64,000 nucleotides of DNA from Streptomyces lydicus (GCF_004125265.1 NZ_RDTE01000003.1:6758001-6822000), one strand, 5' to 3'. Shown: positions 36,198 to 45,985, counted from the stretch's first letter. The notes: generated by a model not told the origin, from the sequence alone. Program-made: numbers and translations.

Positions 36198-37739
36198 ATG
36201 ACCACGGGAACCACCGGCACCGCCACTCCGGACCTCGACACCTTCCGCACCCTCGCCAAGGACCGGCGGGTCATCCCCGTCACCCGGCGCCTGCTCGCGG
36301 ACGGCGACACCCCGGTCGGGCTCTACCGCAAACTCGCCGCCGAACGCCCCGGCACCTTCCTCCTGGAGTCCGCCGAGAACGGCCGTACGTGGTCGCGCTA
36401 CTCCTTCATCGGAGTCCGCAGCGCCGCCACCCTCACCACCCGCGACGGGCAGGCGCACTGGCTGGGCAGCCCGCCCGTCGGCATGCCGGCCGGGGGCGAC
36501 CCGCTCGACGCGCTGCGCGACACCGTCGAGGCGCTGCACACCCCCCGCGACCTCATCGAGGGCGAGGGCCTGCCGCCCTTCACCGGCGGCATGGTCGGCT
36601 ACCTCGGCTACGACATCGTGCGCCGCCTGGAGAAGATCGGCGAGCAGACCGAGGACGACCTGCGGCTGCCCGAGCTGACCATGCTGCTCACCTCCGACCT
36701 CGCCGTCCTCGACCACTGGAGCGGCACCGTCCTGCTGATCGCCAACGCGATCAACCACAACGACCTCGACACCGGTGTCGACGAGGCCTACGCCGACGCG
36801 GTGGCCCGCCTGGACACCATGGCCGACGACCTCGCCCGGCCCGCGCAGGCCGGTGCCGCCGCGCTGCCCCCGTCCGAGGTCCCGCCGTACACCGCCGAGT
36901 GGGGCGGCCCGGCCTTCCGGGAGGCCGTCGAGGACATCAAGGAGCGCATCCGGGCCGGCGAGGCCTTCCAGGTCGTGCCCTCCCAGCGCTTCGAGACCCC
37001 CTGCACGGCGAGCGCGCTGGACGTCTACCGGGTGCTGCGGGCCACCAACCCCAGCCCGTACATGTACCTCTTCCGCTTCGAGGGCGAGGACGGCGTGCGG
37101 TCCGGCTTCGACGTCGTCGGCTCCAGCCCCGAGGCGCTGGTGAAGGTCGAGGACGGCCGGGCCATGGTCCACCCCATCGCCGGCACCCGCCCGCGCGGCG
37201 CGAGCGTCCAGGAGGACCAGGCCCTCGCGGACGAGCTGCTGGCCGACCCCAAGGAACGCGCCGAGCACCTGATGCTGGTCGACCTGGGCCGCAACGACCT
37301 GGGCCGGGTCTGCGAGCCGGGTAGCGTCGAGGTCGTCGACTTCATGTCCGTCGAGCGCTACAGCCATGTGATGCACATCGTCTCGACGGTCACCGGGCAG
37401 GTGGCCGAGGGCCGCAGCGCCTTCGACGTGCTCACCGCCTGCTTCCCCGCGGGCACGCTCTCCGGCGCCCCCAAGCCGCGCGCCCTGCAGATCATCGAGG
37501 AGCTGGAGCCGACCCGGCGCGGTCTGTACGGCGGCTGCGTGGGCTACCTCGACTTCGCCGGCGACTCCGACACCGCCATCGCGATCCGCACCGCCCTGCT
37601 GCGGGACGGCACCGCCTACGTCCAGGCGGGCGCCGGGATCGTCGCTGACTCCGACCCGGTGGCCGAGGACACCGAGTGCCGCAACAAAGCCGCCGCAGTG
37701 CTGCGCGCCGTGAACACTGCGAACCACCTGGGCGGGTAG
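36198..37739 (+). CDS. trpE: Anthranilate synthase component I
   Basis: 513 aa. Converts chorismate and ammonia to anthranilate. The N-terminal TFLLESAENGRTWSRYSFIG contains the LLES tryptophan feedback site. The chorismate domain shows GEAFQVVPSQRFETP, PSPYMYLF, GSSPEALVKV, HPIAGTRPRG, LMLVDLGRNDLGRV, FPAGTLSGAPKPRALQIIEELEP and QAGAGIVADSDP. ATG at 36198, 11 bp after hisI. The amidotransferase TrpG is not in the window. The last 68 bp are duplicated downstream. Confidence 0.96.
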   Translation: MTTGTTGTATPDLDTFRTLAKDRRVIPVTRRLLADGDTPVGLYRKLAAERPGTFLLESAENGRTWSRYSFIGVRSAATLTTRDGQAHWLGSPPVGMPAGGDPLDALRDTVEALHTPRDLIEGEGLPPFTGGMVGYLGYDIVRRLEKIGEQTEDDLRLPELTMLLTSDLAVLDHWSGTVLLIANAINHNDLDTGVDEAYADAVARLDTMADDLARPAQAGAAALPPSEVPPYTAEWGGPAFREAVEDIKERIRAGEAFQVVPSQRFETPCTASALDVYRVLRATNPSPYMYLFRFEGEDGVRSGFDVVGSSPEALVKVEDGRAMVHPIAGTRPRGASVQEDQALADELLADPKERAEHLMLVDLGRNDLGRVCEPGSVEVVDFMSVERYSHVMHIVSTVTGQVAEGRSAFDVLTACFPAGTLSGAPKPRALQIIEELEPTRRGLYGGCVGYLDFAGDSDTAIAIRTALLRDGTAYVQAGAGIVADSDPVAEDTECRNKAAAVLRAVNTANHLGG

Positions 37740-37742
37740 CCC

Positions 37743-37778
37743 GCCGTTGGTGGTCCACCGGGCGGGACCACCAACGGC
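37743..37778 (+). terminator. 14-bp perfect hairpin after trpE
   Basis: GCCGTTGGTGGTCC (37743-37756) and GGACCACCAACGGC (37765-37778) with an 8-nt loop, starting 4 nt past the trpE stop. It sits exactly between the real trpE end and its duplicated copy. Confidence 0.75.
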
Positions 37779-37810
37779 TCCTGCCCCGGTCCACCCCGCC
37801 GCGGGGTGCC

Positions 37811-37877
37811 CCGAGTGCCCAACAAGGCGGCAGCGGTGCTGCGTGCCGTGAACACCGCGAACCACCTGGGCGGGTAG
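37811..37877 (+). pseudogene. Degenerate copy of the trpE 3' end
   Basis: Aligns with 37672-37739 of trpE, including the stop. One base is missing after CCGAGTGCC, then the reading NKAAAVLRAVNTANHLGG and TAG is identical in protein to the real C-terminus, while six or so codons differ only at synonymous third positions. No start codon or upstream trpE sequence remains. It is a relic of duplication or of recombination with a related trpE. Confidence 0.85.
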
Positions 37878-37943
37878 CCCCCGTGACCTGAGGTGCCACC
37901 CCGCGCGCCGGGCCCCGCCGCCCGGTGCGCGATAGTGGTACCC

Positions 37944-38609
37944 GTGAGTGCCGTACCCCAGACCCCCGCCGAGACCGAGCCCCAGGTCACGCCCGGGCCC
38001 CCGCCGGCCAGGCCCGCGTCCCGTGCGAAGCGCAGTCTCGCGCTGGCGCTGCCGGCCGGTGCGGTCGGCGCCGCCCTGGCGCTGCTGGCCTCCGGCCGCA
38101 CCTGGGCCAAGGGCACCGCCGTGCTGGCCCAGGGCGAGCTGCCGCGCTCCGTCACCGGCGCCGATGTGACCGGTGTGCCCGGCGCGCTGGCCGTCGTCGG
38201 GCTGGCCGCGCTGGTCGCCGTCTTCGCGGTGCGCAGGGCCGGCCGGATCGCGGTCGCCGTGCTGCTCGCGCTCAGCGGCGTGGGCATCGCCGTCGCCGCG
38301 GTGCTGGGCAACTCCGACACCTCGGCGCTGCGGGAGAAGGCCGCCACCGCGGTCGGACTGACCGACGCCGGTGTGCATCACGTCACGCACACCGGATGGC
38401 CGTGGGTGGCCGCCGCCGGCGGTCTGCTGCTGCTGCTCGCCGGGCTGCTGGCACTGGTCTGCGGGCGCCACTGGCCTGCCATGTCGGGCCGCTACGAGCG
38501 CACGCCGGGGGGCGGCCGGGGCCCGCGGCGGACGCCGCCCGCGCCGGATCTGGACCGCCCCGAGGAGATCTGGAAGTCCCTGGACCGCGGTGAGGACCCC
38601 ACCCGGTAA
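37944..38609 (+). CDS. Trp biosynthesis-associated membrane protein (TIGR02234 type)
   Basis: 221 aa with four hydrophobic segments (LALALPAGAVGAALALLASG; ALAVVGLAALVAVFAV; IAVAVLLALSGVGIAVAAVL; WVAAAGGLLLLLAGLLALVC) and a conserved RTWAKG motif after the first. This actinobacterial family is repeatedly found beside trp genes; biochemical role unknown. GTG at 37944 follows ATAGTGG by 7-8 nt, so probably leaderless. Confidence 0.88.
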   Translation: MSAVPQTPAETEPQVTPGPPPARPASRAKRSLALALPAGAVGAALALLASGRTWAKGTAVLAQGELPRSVTGADVTGVPGALAVVGLAALVAVFAVRRAGRIAVAVLLALSGVGIAVAAVLGNSDTSALREKAATAVGLTDAGVHHVTHTGWPWVAAAGGLLLLLAGLLALVCGRHWPAMSGRYERTPGGGRGPRRTPPAPDLDRPEEIWKSLDRGEDPTR

Positions 38610-38694
38610 CGGGGCTCCACCCGGCATCGGTGACAATGGGCGCTGAGGATCACCGCGCCCCGACCCCGGCGCGAGAGAGCAACGAGGAGCATTC

Positions 38695-38940
38695 ATGTCG
38701 AGCAGTGGCCACGGACACACCCCCGCCGCCTGGACCGGCGTCATCATCTCGTTCATCGGCTTCTGTGTCTCCGGAGCCTTCATCGTGCTGGGGAACGTTC
38801 CCGGCTTCTGGGCCGGCATCGTGCTGATCGGTCTCGGCGCCCTGGCGGGCGGTCTGATGCGCGCGGCCGGCCTGGGCCAGGAGCCCAAGCGCTCGGCCAA
38901 GCCGCGCACCCAGGCGAAGGCGCAGCCGCAGGAGGGCTGA
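38695..38940 (+). CDS. HGxxPAAW motif membrane protein
   Basis: 81 aa. The N-terminus carries HGHTPAAWTGV, the motif that names this small actinobacterial family, followed by two hydrophobic helices (IISFIGFCVSGAFIVLGN and FWAGIVLIGLGALAGGLM) and a basic tail. ATG at 38695 with AACGAGGAG upstream. Its function is unknown; it is commonly next to trp genes. Confidence 0.88.
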   Translation: MSSSGHGHTPAAWTGVIISFIGFCVSGAFIVLGNVPGFWAGIVLIGLGALAGGLMRAAGLGQEPKRSAKPRTQAKAQPQEG

Positions 38941-38957
38941 GCCGGCCGCAGGAGGGC
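38925..38957. repeat. Short direct repeat across the stop codon
   Basis: GCCGCAGGAGGGC at 38925-38937 recurs at 38945-38957, 20 bp on; the HGxxPAAW gene stop lies between. A weaker example of the 3'-end duplications seen in this window. Confidence 0.6.
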
Positions 38958-39115
38958 CGCGCTCTCCGCTCCCGTGGCGCCGCGACCCGGCGCACCCCTC
39001 GAAGGCGCCGCTTCCCGGTCCGTACGCACCCCCGGTGCCGTACCAGCCGTCCGTGCCCTTTCCGTACGGCGGCCGAGAAGCTGCGCCTTCGCGCGCAGGG
39101 CCGCACAATCGGCAC

Positions 39116-39562
39116 GTGAGCGAACCCGCGGCGCGGCCCCGGCCCGAAGCCCGACTCCCCGGCGGGCTGCCCCGCCGTCTGGCGGCGCCCCTGGGCGTCC
39201 TGGCCGCCGCCACCGCCGCCTTCGCCTGCCTCGGCGTCGTCGACCCGAACGAACCCGGGCACTACCCGGTGTGCCCGCTGCTGCACCTCACCGGCCTCCT
39301 CTGCCCGGCCTGCGGCGGCCTGCGCAGCGCCCATGCCGTCGCCCACGGCGATCTCGTGGCGGCGCTGGGCGCCAACGCCCTCGCGGTGGCCGGGTACGCC
39401 GCCTGTGCGGTCCTCTGGGCCCGCTGGCTGGGCCGTGCGGTGCGCGGACGCCGTACGCCGGGCCCGCGGCCGCGAGCCGTCCACTGGTGGGCGCTGGGCG
39501 GTCTGCTGCTGGTCTTCACGGTCGTCCGCAACCTCCCCTTCGGCAGCGGGCTGGCCCCGTGA
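39116..39562 (+). CDS. DUF2752 membrane protein
   Basis: 148 aa, three hydrophobic segments. The family motif reads CPLLHLTGLLCPACGGLRSAHAVAHGD, with the CPxCGGxR core. Role unknown. GTG at 39116 is about 10 nt after CACAAT, a leaderless layout; ATG at 39035 would add a low-complexity head. A 10-bp hairpin follows the stop. Confidence 0.83.
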   Translation: MSEPAARPRPEARLPGGLPRRLAAPLGVLAAATAAFACLGVVDPNEPGHYPVCPLLHLTGLLCPACGGLRSAHAVAHGDLVAALGANALAVAGYAACAVLWARWLGRAVRGRRTPGPRPRAVHWWALGGLLLVFTVVRNLPFGSGLAP

Positions 39563-39570
39563 CCGGCAGG

Positions 39571-39601
39571 CCGTGCGGGCCGGTAGCGCCCGCCCGCACG
39601 G
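39571..39601 (+). terminator. Hairpin upstream of trpC
   Basis: CCGTGCGGGC (39571-39580) with GCCCGCACGG (39592-39601), 11-nt loop, just past the DUF2752 stop. It separates that gene from the trpCMBA operon. Confidence 0.65.
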
Positions 39602-39746
39602 GGGCTCGGGATGTCCGGGTCGTGGGACCGCGGTCCACCGGATGTGAGACCTGGATCCTTTGGCGGATACCATCGGAGTGCCGGATGGGGCAGCTCGTCC
39701 CGCCGGCCACTGTCCACCTCCACCGCTCAAGAAGGAGGCCGCTCGC

Positions 39747-40556
39747 GTGAGTGTGCTCGACGAGATCATCGACGGCGTCCGTGCCGACCTCGCAGAGCGG
39801 CAGGCGCGCGTCGGCCTCGACGAGCTCAAGGAGCGGGCCCAGAAGGCGCGTCCCGCCAAGGACGGCGTCGCCGCGCTCAAGGGCGAGAGCGTCACGGTGA
39901 TCTGCGAGGTCAAGCGCTCCAGCCCGTCCAAGGGCGCGCTCGCCGCGATCGCCGACCCGGCCGGTCTGGCCGCCGACTACGAGGCGGGCGGCGCGGCGGT
40001 CATCTCCGTCCTGACCGAGCAGCGCAAGTTCGGCGGTTCGCTGGCCGACCTGGAGGCCGTCCGCGCCAAGGTCGACATCCCCGTGCTGCGCAAGGACTTC
40101 ATCGTCACCGCCTACCAGCTGTGGGAGGCCCGTGCCTACGGCGCCGACCTCGCGCTGCTGATCGTCTCCGCGCTGGAGCAGGAGGCCCTGGTCTCGCTGA
40201 TCGAGCGGGCCGAGTCGATCGGGCTGACGCCACTGGTCGAGGTACACGACGAGGAAGAGGTCGCCCGCGCGGTGGACGCCGGCGCCAAGATCATCGGCGT
40301 CAACGCCCGCAACCTGAAGACCCTCGAGGTCGACCGCGGCAACTTCGCCCGGGTCGCCCCCGAGATCCCCGACCACATCGTCAAGATCGCCGAGTCCGGT
40401 GTCCGCGGACCGCACGACCTGATCGCGTACGCCAATGACGGCGCGGACGCGGTGCTGGTCGGCGAGTCGCTGGTGACCGGCAAGGACCCCAGGACCGCGG
40501 TCGCCGACCTGGTCGCCGCGGGCTCCCACCCGGCGATCCGGCACGGCCGGTCCTGA
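39747..40556 (+). CDS. trpC: Indole-3-glycerol phosphate synthase
   Basis: TIM barrel of 269 aa converting CdRP to indole-3-glycerol phosphate. Motifs: VTVICEVKRSSPSKGAL (catalytic lysine), AAVISVLTEQRKFGGSL, VLRKDFIVTAYQLWEARAYGAD, VEVHDEEEVARA, IGVNARNLKTLEVD and AESGVRG. GTG at 39747 has AAGGAGG 9 nt upstream. An upstream open frame with two Trp codons ends exactly on this start (see findings). TrpM follows after 25 bp. Confidence 0.96.
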   Translation: MSVLDEIIDGVRADLAERQARVGLDELKERAQKARPAKDGVAALKGESVTVICEVKRSSPSKGALAAIADPAGLAADYEAGGAAVISVLTEQRKFGGSLADLEAVRAKVDIPVLRKDFIVTAYQLWEARAYGADLALLIVSALEQEALVSLIERAESIGLTPLVEVHDEEEVARAVDAGAKIIGVNARNLKTLEVDRGNFARVAPEIPDHIVKIAESGVRGPHDLIAYANDGADAVLVGESLVTGKDPRTAVADLVAAGSHPAIRHGRS

Positions 40557-40581
40557 GCGCCGGGGAACGGCACACACCGAC

Positions 40582-40872
40582 ATGACCGCCACCGCCGCGA
40601 GGCTCAGCTGCCGGGCCCGGGTTCCTTACCCGGGGCCGGCAGGCGTGCGTGCCGCGGCGGGGGCCGGCCGCGTCCCGCGCCCGGCGCTGGTCCGCGGCTT
40701 CCCGCCCGCCGCCCACCGCAGCCCCGAGCCCCAGCGCTGCGCGCTGCCGCCGTGGCACCGCGGCTGCCGGGCGCCCGCACGACGGGTCCACGGGCGCAGG
40801 GTCAGGTACCACATCGGATCCGAGCCGGGACAGATCAACGGCAGGCGATGGCGACCGGGGTCCGCGCGCTGA
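40582..40872 (+). CDS. trpM: TrpM-like small protein (tryptophan biosynthesis modulator)
   Basis: 96 aa, very rich in Arg and Pro, three or four Cys. The C-terminal RGCRAPARRVHGRRVRYHIG then EPGQINGRRWR resembles the conserved end of streptomycete TrpM/TrpX proteins encoded between trpC and trpB, as here. Those are reported to modulate tryptophan supply and development. The N-terminal half (about 20-55) looks expanded and low-complexity. ATG at 40582, 25 bp after trpC, with GGGGAACGG as a weak ribosome site. Confidence 0.7.
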   Translation: MTATAARLSCRARVPYPGPAGVRAAAGAGRVPRPALVRGFPPAAHRSPEPQRCALPPWHRGCRAPARRVHGRRVRYHIGSEPGQINGRRWRPGSAR

Positions 40873-41312
40873 CGCGTCGGCCCCTTCCGGGCGCCGGGGT
40901 GCGGGCGGGTGCGGCGGTCGTCTGACTGCCTTTTCACCCCCCACCCCCGAACCCACCCCCGCCCCCTCCCCCGAAGGGGGAGAGGGGGGAGGGGGCGGGG
41001 GAGCGCCGGCGGCCGGGTCCTGTGGCTCTGTGCCCTGCGACCGGGCCCACGGGCCCGCGGCCGGGTCCCATGACCCGCGCCCCACAGCCCGCGACCGGGT
41101 TCGGGATCCGCCACCGGATCCCGCCACCCGCGACCGGACCCCACGACGCCGTCCGGCCTCCGCGAAAGCCGCCCCGTGCGGCTCCGCGGCGGCACCGGTC
41201 CGTGCGGCGCGCGCCGCCTACCGTGATGCCTGAATCCCGAATTCCGAATCCCGAATGTCTCCGACACAACCGGACTTCCGGGGCAGCCCGCCCCGGCCGA
41301 GGAGTGCGTCTG
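40873..41312. other. 440-bp trpM-trpB spacer with repeats
   Basis: No credible gene. It contains the G-rich stem/G-quadruplex motif (40956-41001), a stretch of imperfect GCGACCGG/CCCACGG repeats (about 41035-41150), and 7-bp tandem units GAATCCC, GAATTCC, GAATCCC, GAATGTC from 41232 on. GAGGAG at 41300-41305 serves trpB. This is an unusually long gap inside an otherwise compact operon. Confidence 0.7.
40956..41001 (+). promoter_or_regulatory. 17-bp G/C stem and G-quadruplex motif before trpB
   Basis: CCCCCGCCCCCTCCCCC (40956-40972) is the exact complement of 40985-41001 over a 12-nt loop. The sense strand 40976-41001 also reads G5-N3-G6-N-G5-N-G5, a canonical quadruplex pattern. Either fold in the nascent RNA could pause or end transcription between trpM and trpB. 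Confidence 0.7.
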
Positions 41313-42595
<1,283 letters not shown>

Positions 42596-42599
<4 letters not shown>

Positions 42600-43414
42600 G
42601 CGGGAACATCAAGCTGTTGAGCGACACCCTCGCCGCCGCCAAGGCAGAGGGCCGCTCCGCCCTCATCGCCTACCTGCCGGCCGGGTTCCCGACCGTCGAC
42701 GGCGGCATCGAGGCGGCGAAGGCCGTCTTCGACGGCGGCGCGGACGTCGTGGAGGTCGGGCTGCCGCACAGCGACCCGGTCCTGGACGGCCCCGTCATCC
42801 AGACCGCCGACGACATCGCCCTGCGCGGCGGCGTGAAGATCGCGGATGTGATGCGGACGGTACGCGAGGCACACCGGGCCACCGGCAAGCCCGTCCTCGT
42901 CATGACGTACTGGAACCCGATCGACCGCTACGGCATCGAGCGGTTCACCGCCGAGCTCGCCGAGGCGGGCGGCGCCGGCTGCATCCTGCCCGACCTGCCG
43001 GTCCAGGAGTCCGCGACCTGGCGGGAGCACGCCGACAAGCACGGCCTCGCCACCGTCTTCGTCGTCGCCCCCAGCAGCAAGGACGCGCGGCTGGCCGAGA
43101 TCACGGCCGCGGGCTCCGGCTTCGTCTACGCCGCCTCGCTGATGGGCGTCACGGGCACCCGTGAGTCGGTGGGCGCGCAGGCGCAGGACCTCGTACGGCG
43201 TACCCAGGCGACCACCGACCTGCCGGTCTGCGTCGGCCTGGGCGTCTCCAACCCCGAACAGGCCGCCGAGGTGGCCCGGTTCGCGGACGGAGTGATCGTC
43301 GGCTCGGCGTTCGTCAAGCGGATGCTGGCGGCGGACGGCGATCTGGCGGACGGTCTCGCCGGGATCCGCGCCCTGGCCGCCGAACTGGCCGAGGGCGTGC
43401 GACAGCGGGCCTAG
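42596..43414 (+). CDS. trpA: Tryptophan synthase alpha subunit
   Basis: TIM barrel of 272 aa splitting indole-3-glycerol phosphate. LIAYLPAGFPTVDGGIEAAK, VVEVGLPHSDPVLDGPVIQ (catalytic Glu; the usual PFSDP is here LPHSDP), MTYWNPIDRYG, GCILPDLPVQE (catalytic Asp) and YAASLMGVTGTR are visible. GTG start overlaps the trpB stop by 4 bp. Followed by a classic strong terminator. Confidence 0.96.
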
Positions 43415-43486
43415 CGCGGAGCGCGCCGCCGGTCCCACAGGGATGGGGGGACCGGTCGGCTGTCCCTCGATAGGGCGAACATCGGT

Positions 43487-43514
43487 GCGGAGGGGTGCGG
43501 CGGCACCCCTCCGC
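43487..43514 (+). terminator. Terminator of the trpCMBA operon
   Basis: GCGGAGGGGTGC (43487-43498) pairs exactly with 43503-43514 over a 4-nt loop, followed by TTCGTTGT. The best-formed intrinsic terminator in the window. Confidence 0.85.
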
Positions 43515-43530
43515 TTCGTTGTCCAGGGGC

Positions 43531-44538
43531 GTGAGCCAGAAGAACCATGAGGGTAAGAGAACCGCCCGCGAGCGGATGCAGGAACAGCGGGAAAAGGAGA
43601 AGGCGCGCGCCCGGCGCGGCCGGCAGGCCGTCGTCGCCGGAGCGGTGGTGGTGGCGCTGGCGGTCGCCGGTGGCATCGCCGTCTGGGCGACCTCGGCCGG
43701 CAGCGGCAAGAGCGGTTCCGACAACGAAACCGCCCGCCCGAAGCAGGTCGGCGGCGGCAGCAGCCCCGCCGTTCCCGTCGGCGCCCCCCAAGCCCCCTCC
43801 ACACTCACGGTGTGGGAGGACTTCCGCTGCCCCGCCTGCCAGCAGTTCGAGACCGGCTTCCGCCCGGCCATCCACGAGTTGCAGGACTCAGGTCAGCTCA
43901 AGAACGAGTACCACCTCGTGACGATCATCGACGGGAACGCCGGCGGCAAGGGGTCCCTCAACGCCGCCAACGCCGCCCTCTGTGCCCAGGACGCGGGGAA
44001 GTTCCGCGAGTACCACGATGTCCTCTACTCCCACCAGCCACCCGAGGAGGAGGACAAGTTCGCCGACAAGCAGTACCTCCTCCAGCTCGCCGGCAAGGTC
44101 AAGGGACTGGTGACCCCCGCCTTCACCCGGTGCGTCAACGACGGCAGGTACGACCGCTTCGTGCAGAAGTCCACCGACGCCTTCGCCAGGTCCGGATACC
44201 GCGGTACCCCGACCGTCCTGCTCAACGGAAAGGACCTCTCGAAGGAGAAGGGCGGCCGCTTCAGCCCCGCGGACCTGAAGAAGATGGTGCAGGACGCCGA
44301 CAAGGGCAAGCAGCCGGGGAAAAGCGCCTCGCCGCACGCGGGGGCCCCGCCGCACTCAGGGGCCTCGCGCCACTCCGGCGCCTCGCCGCACCCGGCCGCC
44401 CCGACCCGGGGGAAGCAGGCCCTCCGGAGCACCCCGCCCCAGGGAGAACACGCCGCCCGGAACACTTCGCCCCGAGGGGAGCAGCACGGCGTGAGCTCCA
44501 CACCGGGGACCTACAGGGATGCCACGCCGGGGACCTAG
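43531..44538 (+). CDS. Membrane-anchored DsbA-like thioredoxin (third copy)
   Basis: 335 aa. Charged cytoplasmic head (1-30), membrane anchor (33-53), Ser/Gly linker, then a thioredoxin fold with CPAC at 100-103 (VWEDFRCPACQQFE) and cis-proline loop RGTPTVLLNG. An extra Cys pair (ALCAQD, TRCVND) may form a structural disulfide. After about residue 265 comes a Ser/His/Pro/Gly repeat tail (SPHAGAPPHSGASRHSGASP) lacking in the two other copies. No cysteine-membrane partner is adjacent; lgt follows instead. GTG at 43531 with AGGGGC close by. Confidence 0.88.
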   Translation: MSQKNHEGKRTARERMQEQREKEKARARRGRQAVVAGAVVVALAVAGGIAVWATSAGSGKSGSDNETARPKQVGGGSSPAVPVGAPQAPSTLTVWEDFRCPACQQFETGFRPAIHELQDSGQLKNEYHLVTIIDGNAGGKGSLNAANAALCAQDAGKFREYHDVLYSHQPPEEEDKFADKQYLLQLAGKVKGLVTPAFTRCVNDGRYDRFVQKSTDAFARSGYRGTPTVLLNGKDLSKEKGGRFSPADLKKMVQDADKGKQPGKSASPHAGAPPHSGASRHSGASPHPAAPTRGKQALRSTPPQGEHAARNTSPRGEQHGVSSTPGTYRDATPGT

Positions 44539-44547
44539 GGGACTTGG

Positions 44548-44587
44548 GGGACCACGGGACCACGGGACCACGGGACCAGGGGACCAG
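44548..44587. repeat. Five tandem 8-bp units after the third DsbA gene
   Basis: GGGACCAC three times then GGGACCAG twice (44548-44587), starting 9 bp past the stop. Downstream (about 44632-44690) TTCCTGGCC-type repeats could encode a hydrophobic peptide but have no start; the remaining spacer to lgt looks non-coding. Confidence 0.85.
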
Positions 44588-44821
44588 CAGACTCGGCCGG
44601 GGTCCTGGGGGAGTCAGAGGGAAGACCCTCTTGGCGTTCCTGGCCTTCCTGGCCTTCATGGCCTTCCTGGTGTTCCTGGCGGTCTCGACGGGCTCCGCCC
44701 CCGCGGCGCCGCGGTCCGCTCCCGGACACACAGCGTCATCGCACGACAGCGGGGTCGTTACGCAGCCGTTGCCGGGTGGGTTGTCGCCGACCCCGCCCGG
44801 CGCGGTAGCGTCGACCCTGCC

Positions 44822-45985
44822 ATGGACCTCGCATTCATTCCCAGCCCGTCGGTCGGCGTCGTACATCTCGGCCCGATCCCGCTGCGCGGCTACGCATTCT
44901 GCATCATCATCGGCGTCTTCGTCGGCGTCTGGCTCGGCAACAAGCGCTGGGTACAGCGCGGTGGCCGCTCCGGCACCGTCGCCGACATCGCCGTGTGGGC
45001 CGTGCCCTTCGGGCTGGTCGGCGGCCGCCTCTACCACGTCATCACGACGTACGAGCCGTACTTCGGCCCGAACGGCCACCCGCTCGACGCCTTCAAGGTG
45101 TGGGAGGGCGGCCTCGGCATCTGGGGCGCTGTCGCGCTCGGAGCCGTGGGCGCCTGGATCGGCTGCCGCCGGCGGGGCATCCCGCTGCCGGCCTACGCCG
45201 ACGCGCTGGCGCCCGGTCTGGCCATCGGGCAGGCGATCGGCCGGTGGGGCAACTGGTTCAACCAGGAGCTGTACGGCAAGCCGACCGATGTCCCGTGGGC
45301 GCTGAAGATCAGCTCCGACCCGGCGATCGGACGGATCGGCGGTACCTACCACCCGACCTTCCTCTACGAGAGCCTGTGGTGCCTCGGCGTCGCGGCGCTG
45401 GTGATCTGGGCCGACAAGCGCTTCCGGCTCGGCCACGGGCGGGCGTTCGCGCTGTACGTCGCCGCCTACTGCACCGGGCGCGCCTGGATCGAGTACATGC
45501 GGGTCGACGAGGCGCACCACATCCTGGGCCTGCGGCTCAACGTCTGGACCGCGCTGATCGTTTTCGTGCTGGCCATCGCCTACCTGGTGGTCTCCGCCAA
45601 GAAGGCACCCGGCCGGGAAGCGGTCGTCGAACCGGGGGCGCAGCTCGCCGAGGGCGAGGGCGCGGACGAGAGCGGTGAAGGCACCAAGGGCGCGGACGGC
45701 GTCAAGGGCGTCAAGGGCGCTGAGAGCGTCGACGACGCCGATGCTGACGCCACCACCGCCGGTGCCGCGGCCGTGAAGACCTCGCCGAAGCCGGCCTCCG
45801 CCGACGGGACCGCGCAGGCGGAGGAGCCCGCGAAGTCCGAAAACCCCGAGACACCCGCGAAGCCCGCGGAGTCCGCGGAGTCCGCGAAGGACGAGCCCGC
45901 GGACGGGAAGGCCGAAGACGCGGCCGACGCCCCCGCGGCGGACGCCGCCAAGCCCGCCGGCAGCGGCAGCACCAAGAAGTCCTGA
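44822..45985 (+). CDS. lgt: Prolipoprotein diacylglyceryl transferase
   Basis: Seven-span membrane enzyme of 387 aa that attaches diacylglycerol to the lipobox cysteine, the step before LspA. Signature GRWGNWFNQELYGKPTDVPW, with IPLRGYAFCIIIG, VGGRLYHVI (catalytic His-Gly region) and YESLWC also visible. From about residue 260 a 125-residue Ala/Glu/Lys/Pro-rich tail of imperfect EPAKSENPETPAKPAESAES repeats extends into the cytoplasm, common in Streptomyces Lgt. ATG at 44822 without a clear ribosome site. Confidence 0.96.
   Translation: MDLAFIPSPSVGVVHLGPIPLRGYAFCIIIGVFVGVWLGNKRWVQRGGRSGTVADIAVWAVPFGLVGGRLYHVITTYEPYFGPNGHPLDAFKVWEGGLGIWGAVALGAVGAWIGCRRRGIPLPAYADALAPGLAIGQAIGRWGNWFNQELYGKPTDVPWALKISSDPAIGRIGGTYHPTFLYESLWCLGVAALVIWADKRFRLGHGRAFALYVAAYCTGRAWIEYMRVDEAHHILGLRLNVWTALIVFVLAIAYLVVSAKKAPGREAVVEPGAQLAEGEGADESGEGTKGADGVKGVKGAESVDDADADATTAGAAAVKTSPKPASADGTAQAEEPAKSENPETPAKPAESAESAKDEPADGKAEDAADAPAADAAKPAGSGSTKKS

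Noticed and set aside
44632..44700. Hydrophobic repeat reading LAFLAFLAFMAFLVFLAV, like a signal peptide
   Set aside because: No start codon with a ribosome site, no mature protein after it, and it is made of simple TTCCTGGCC repeats.
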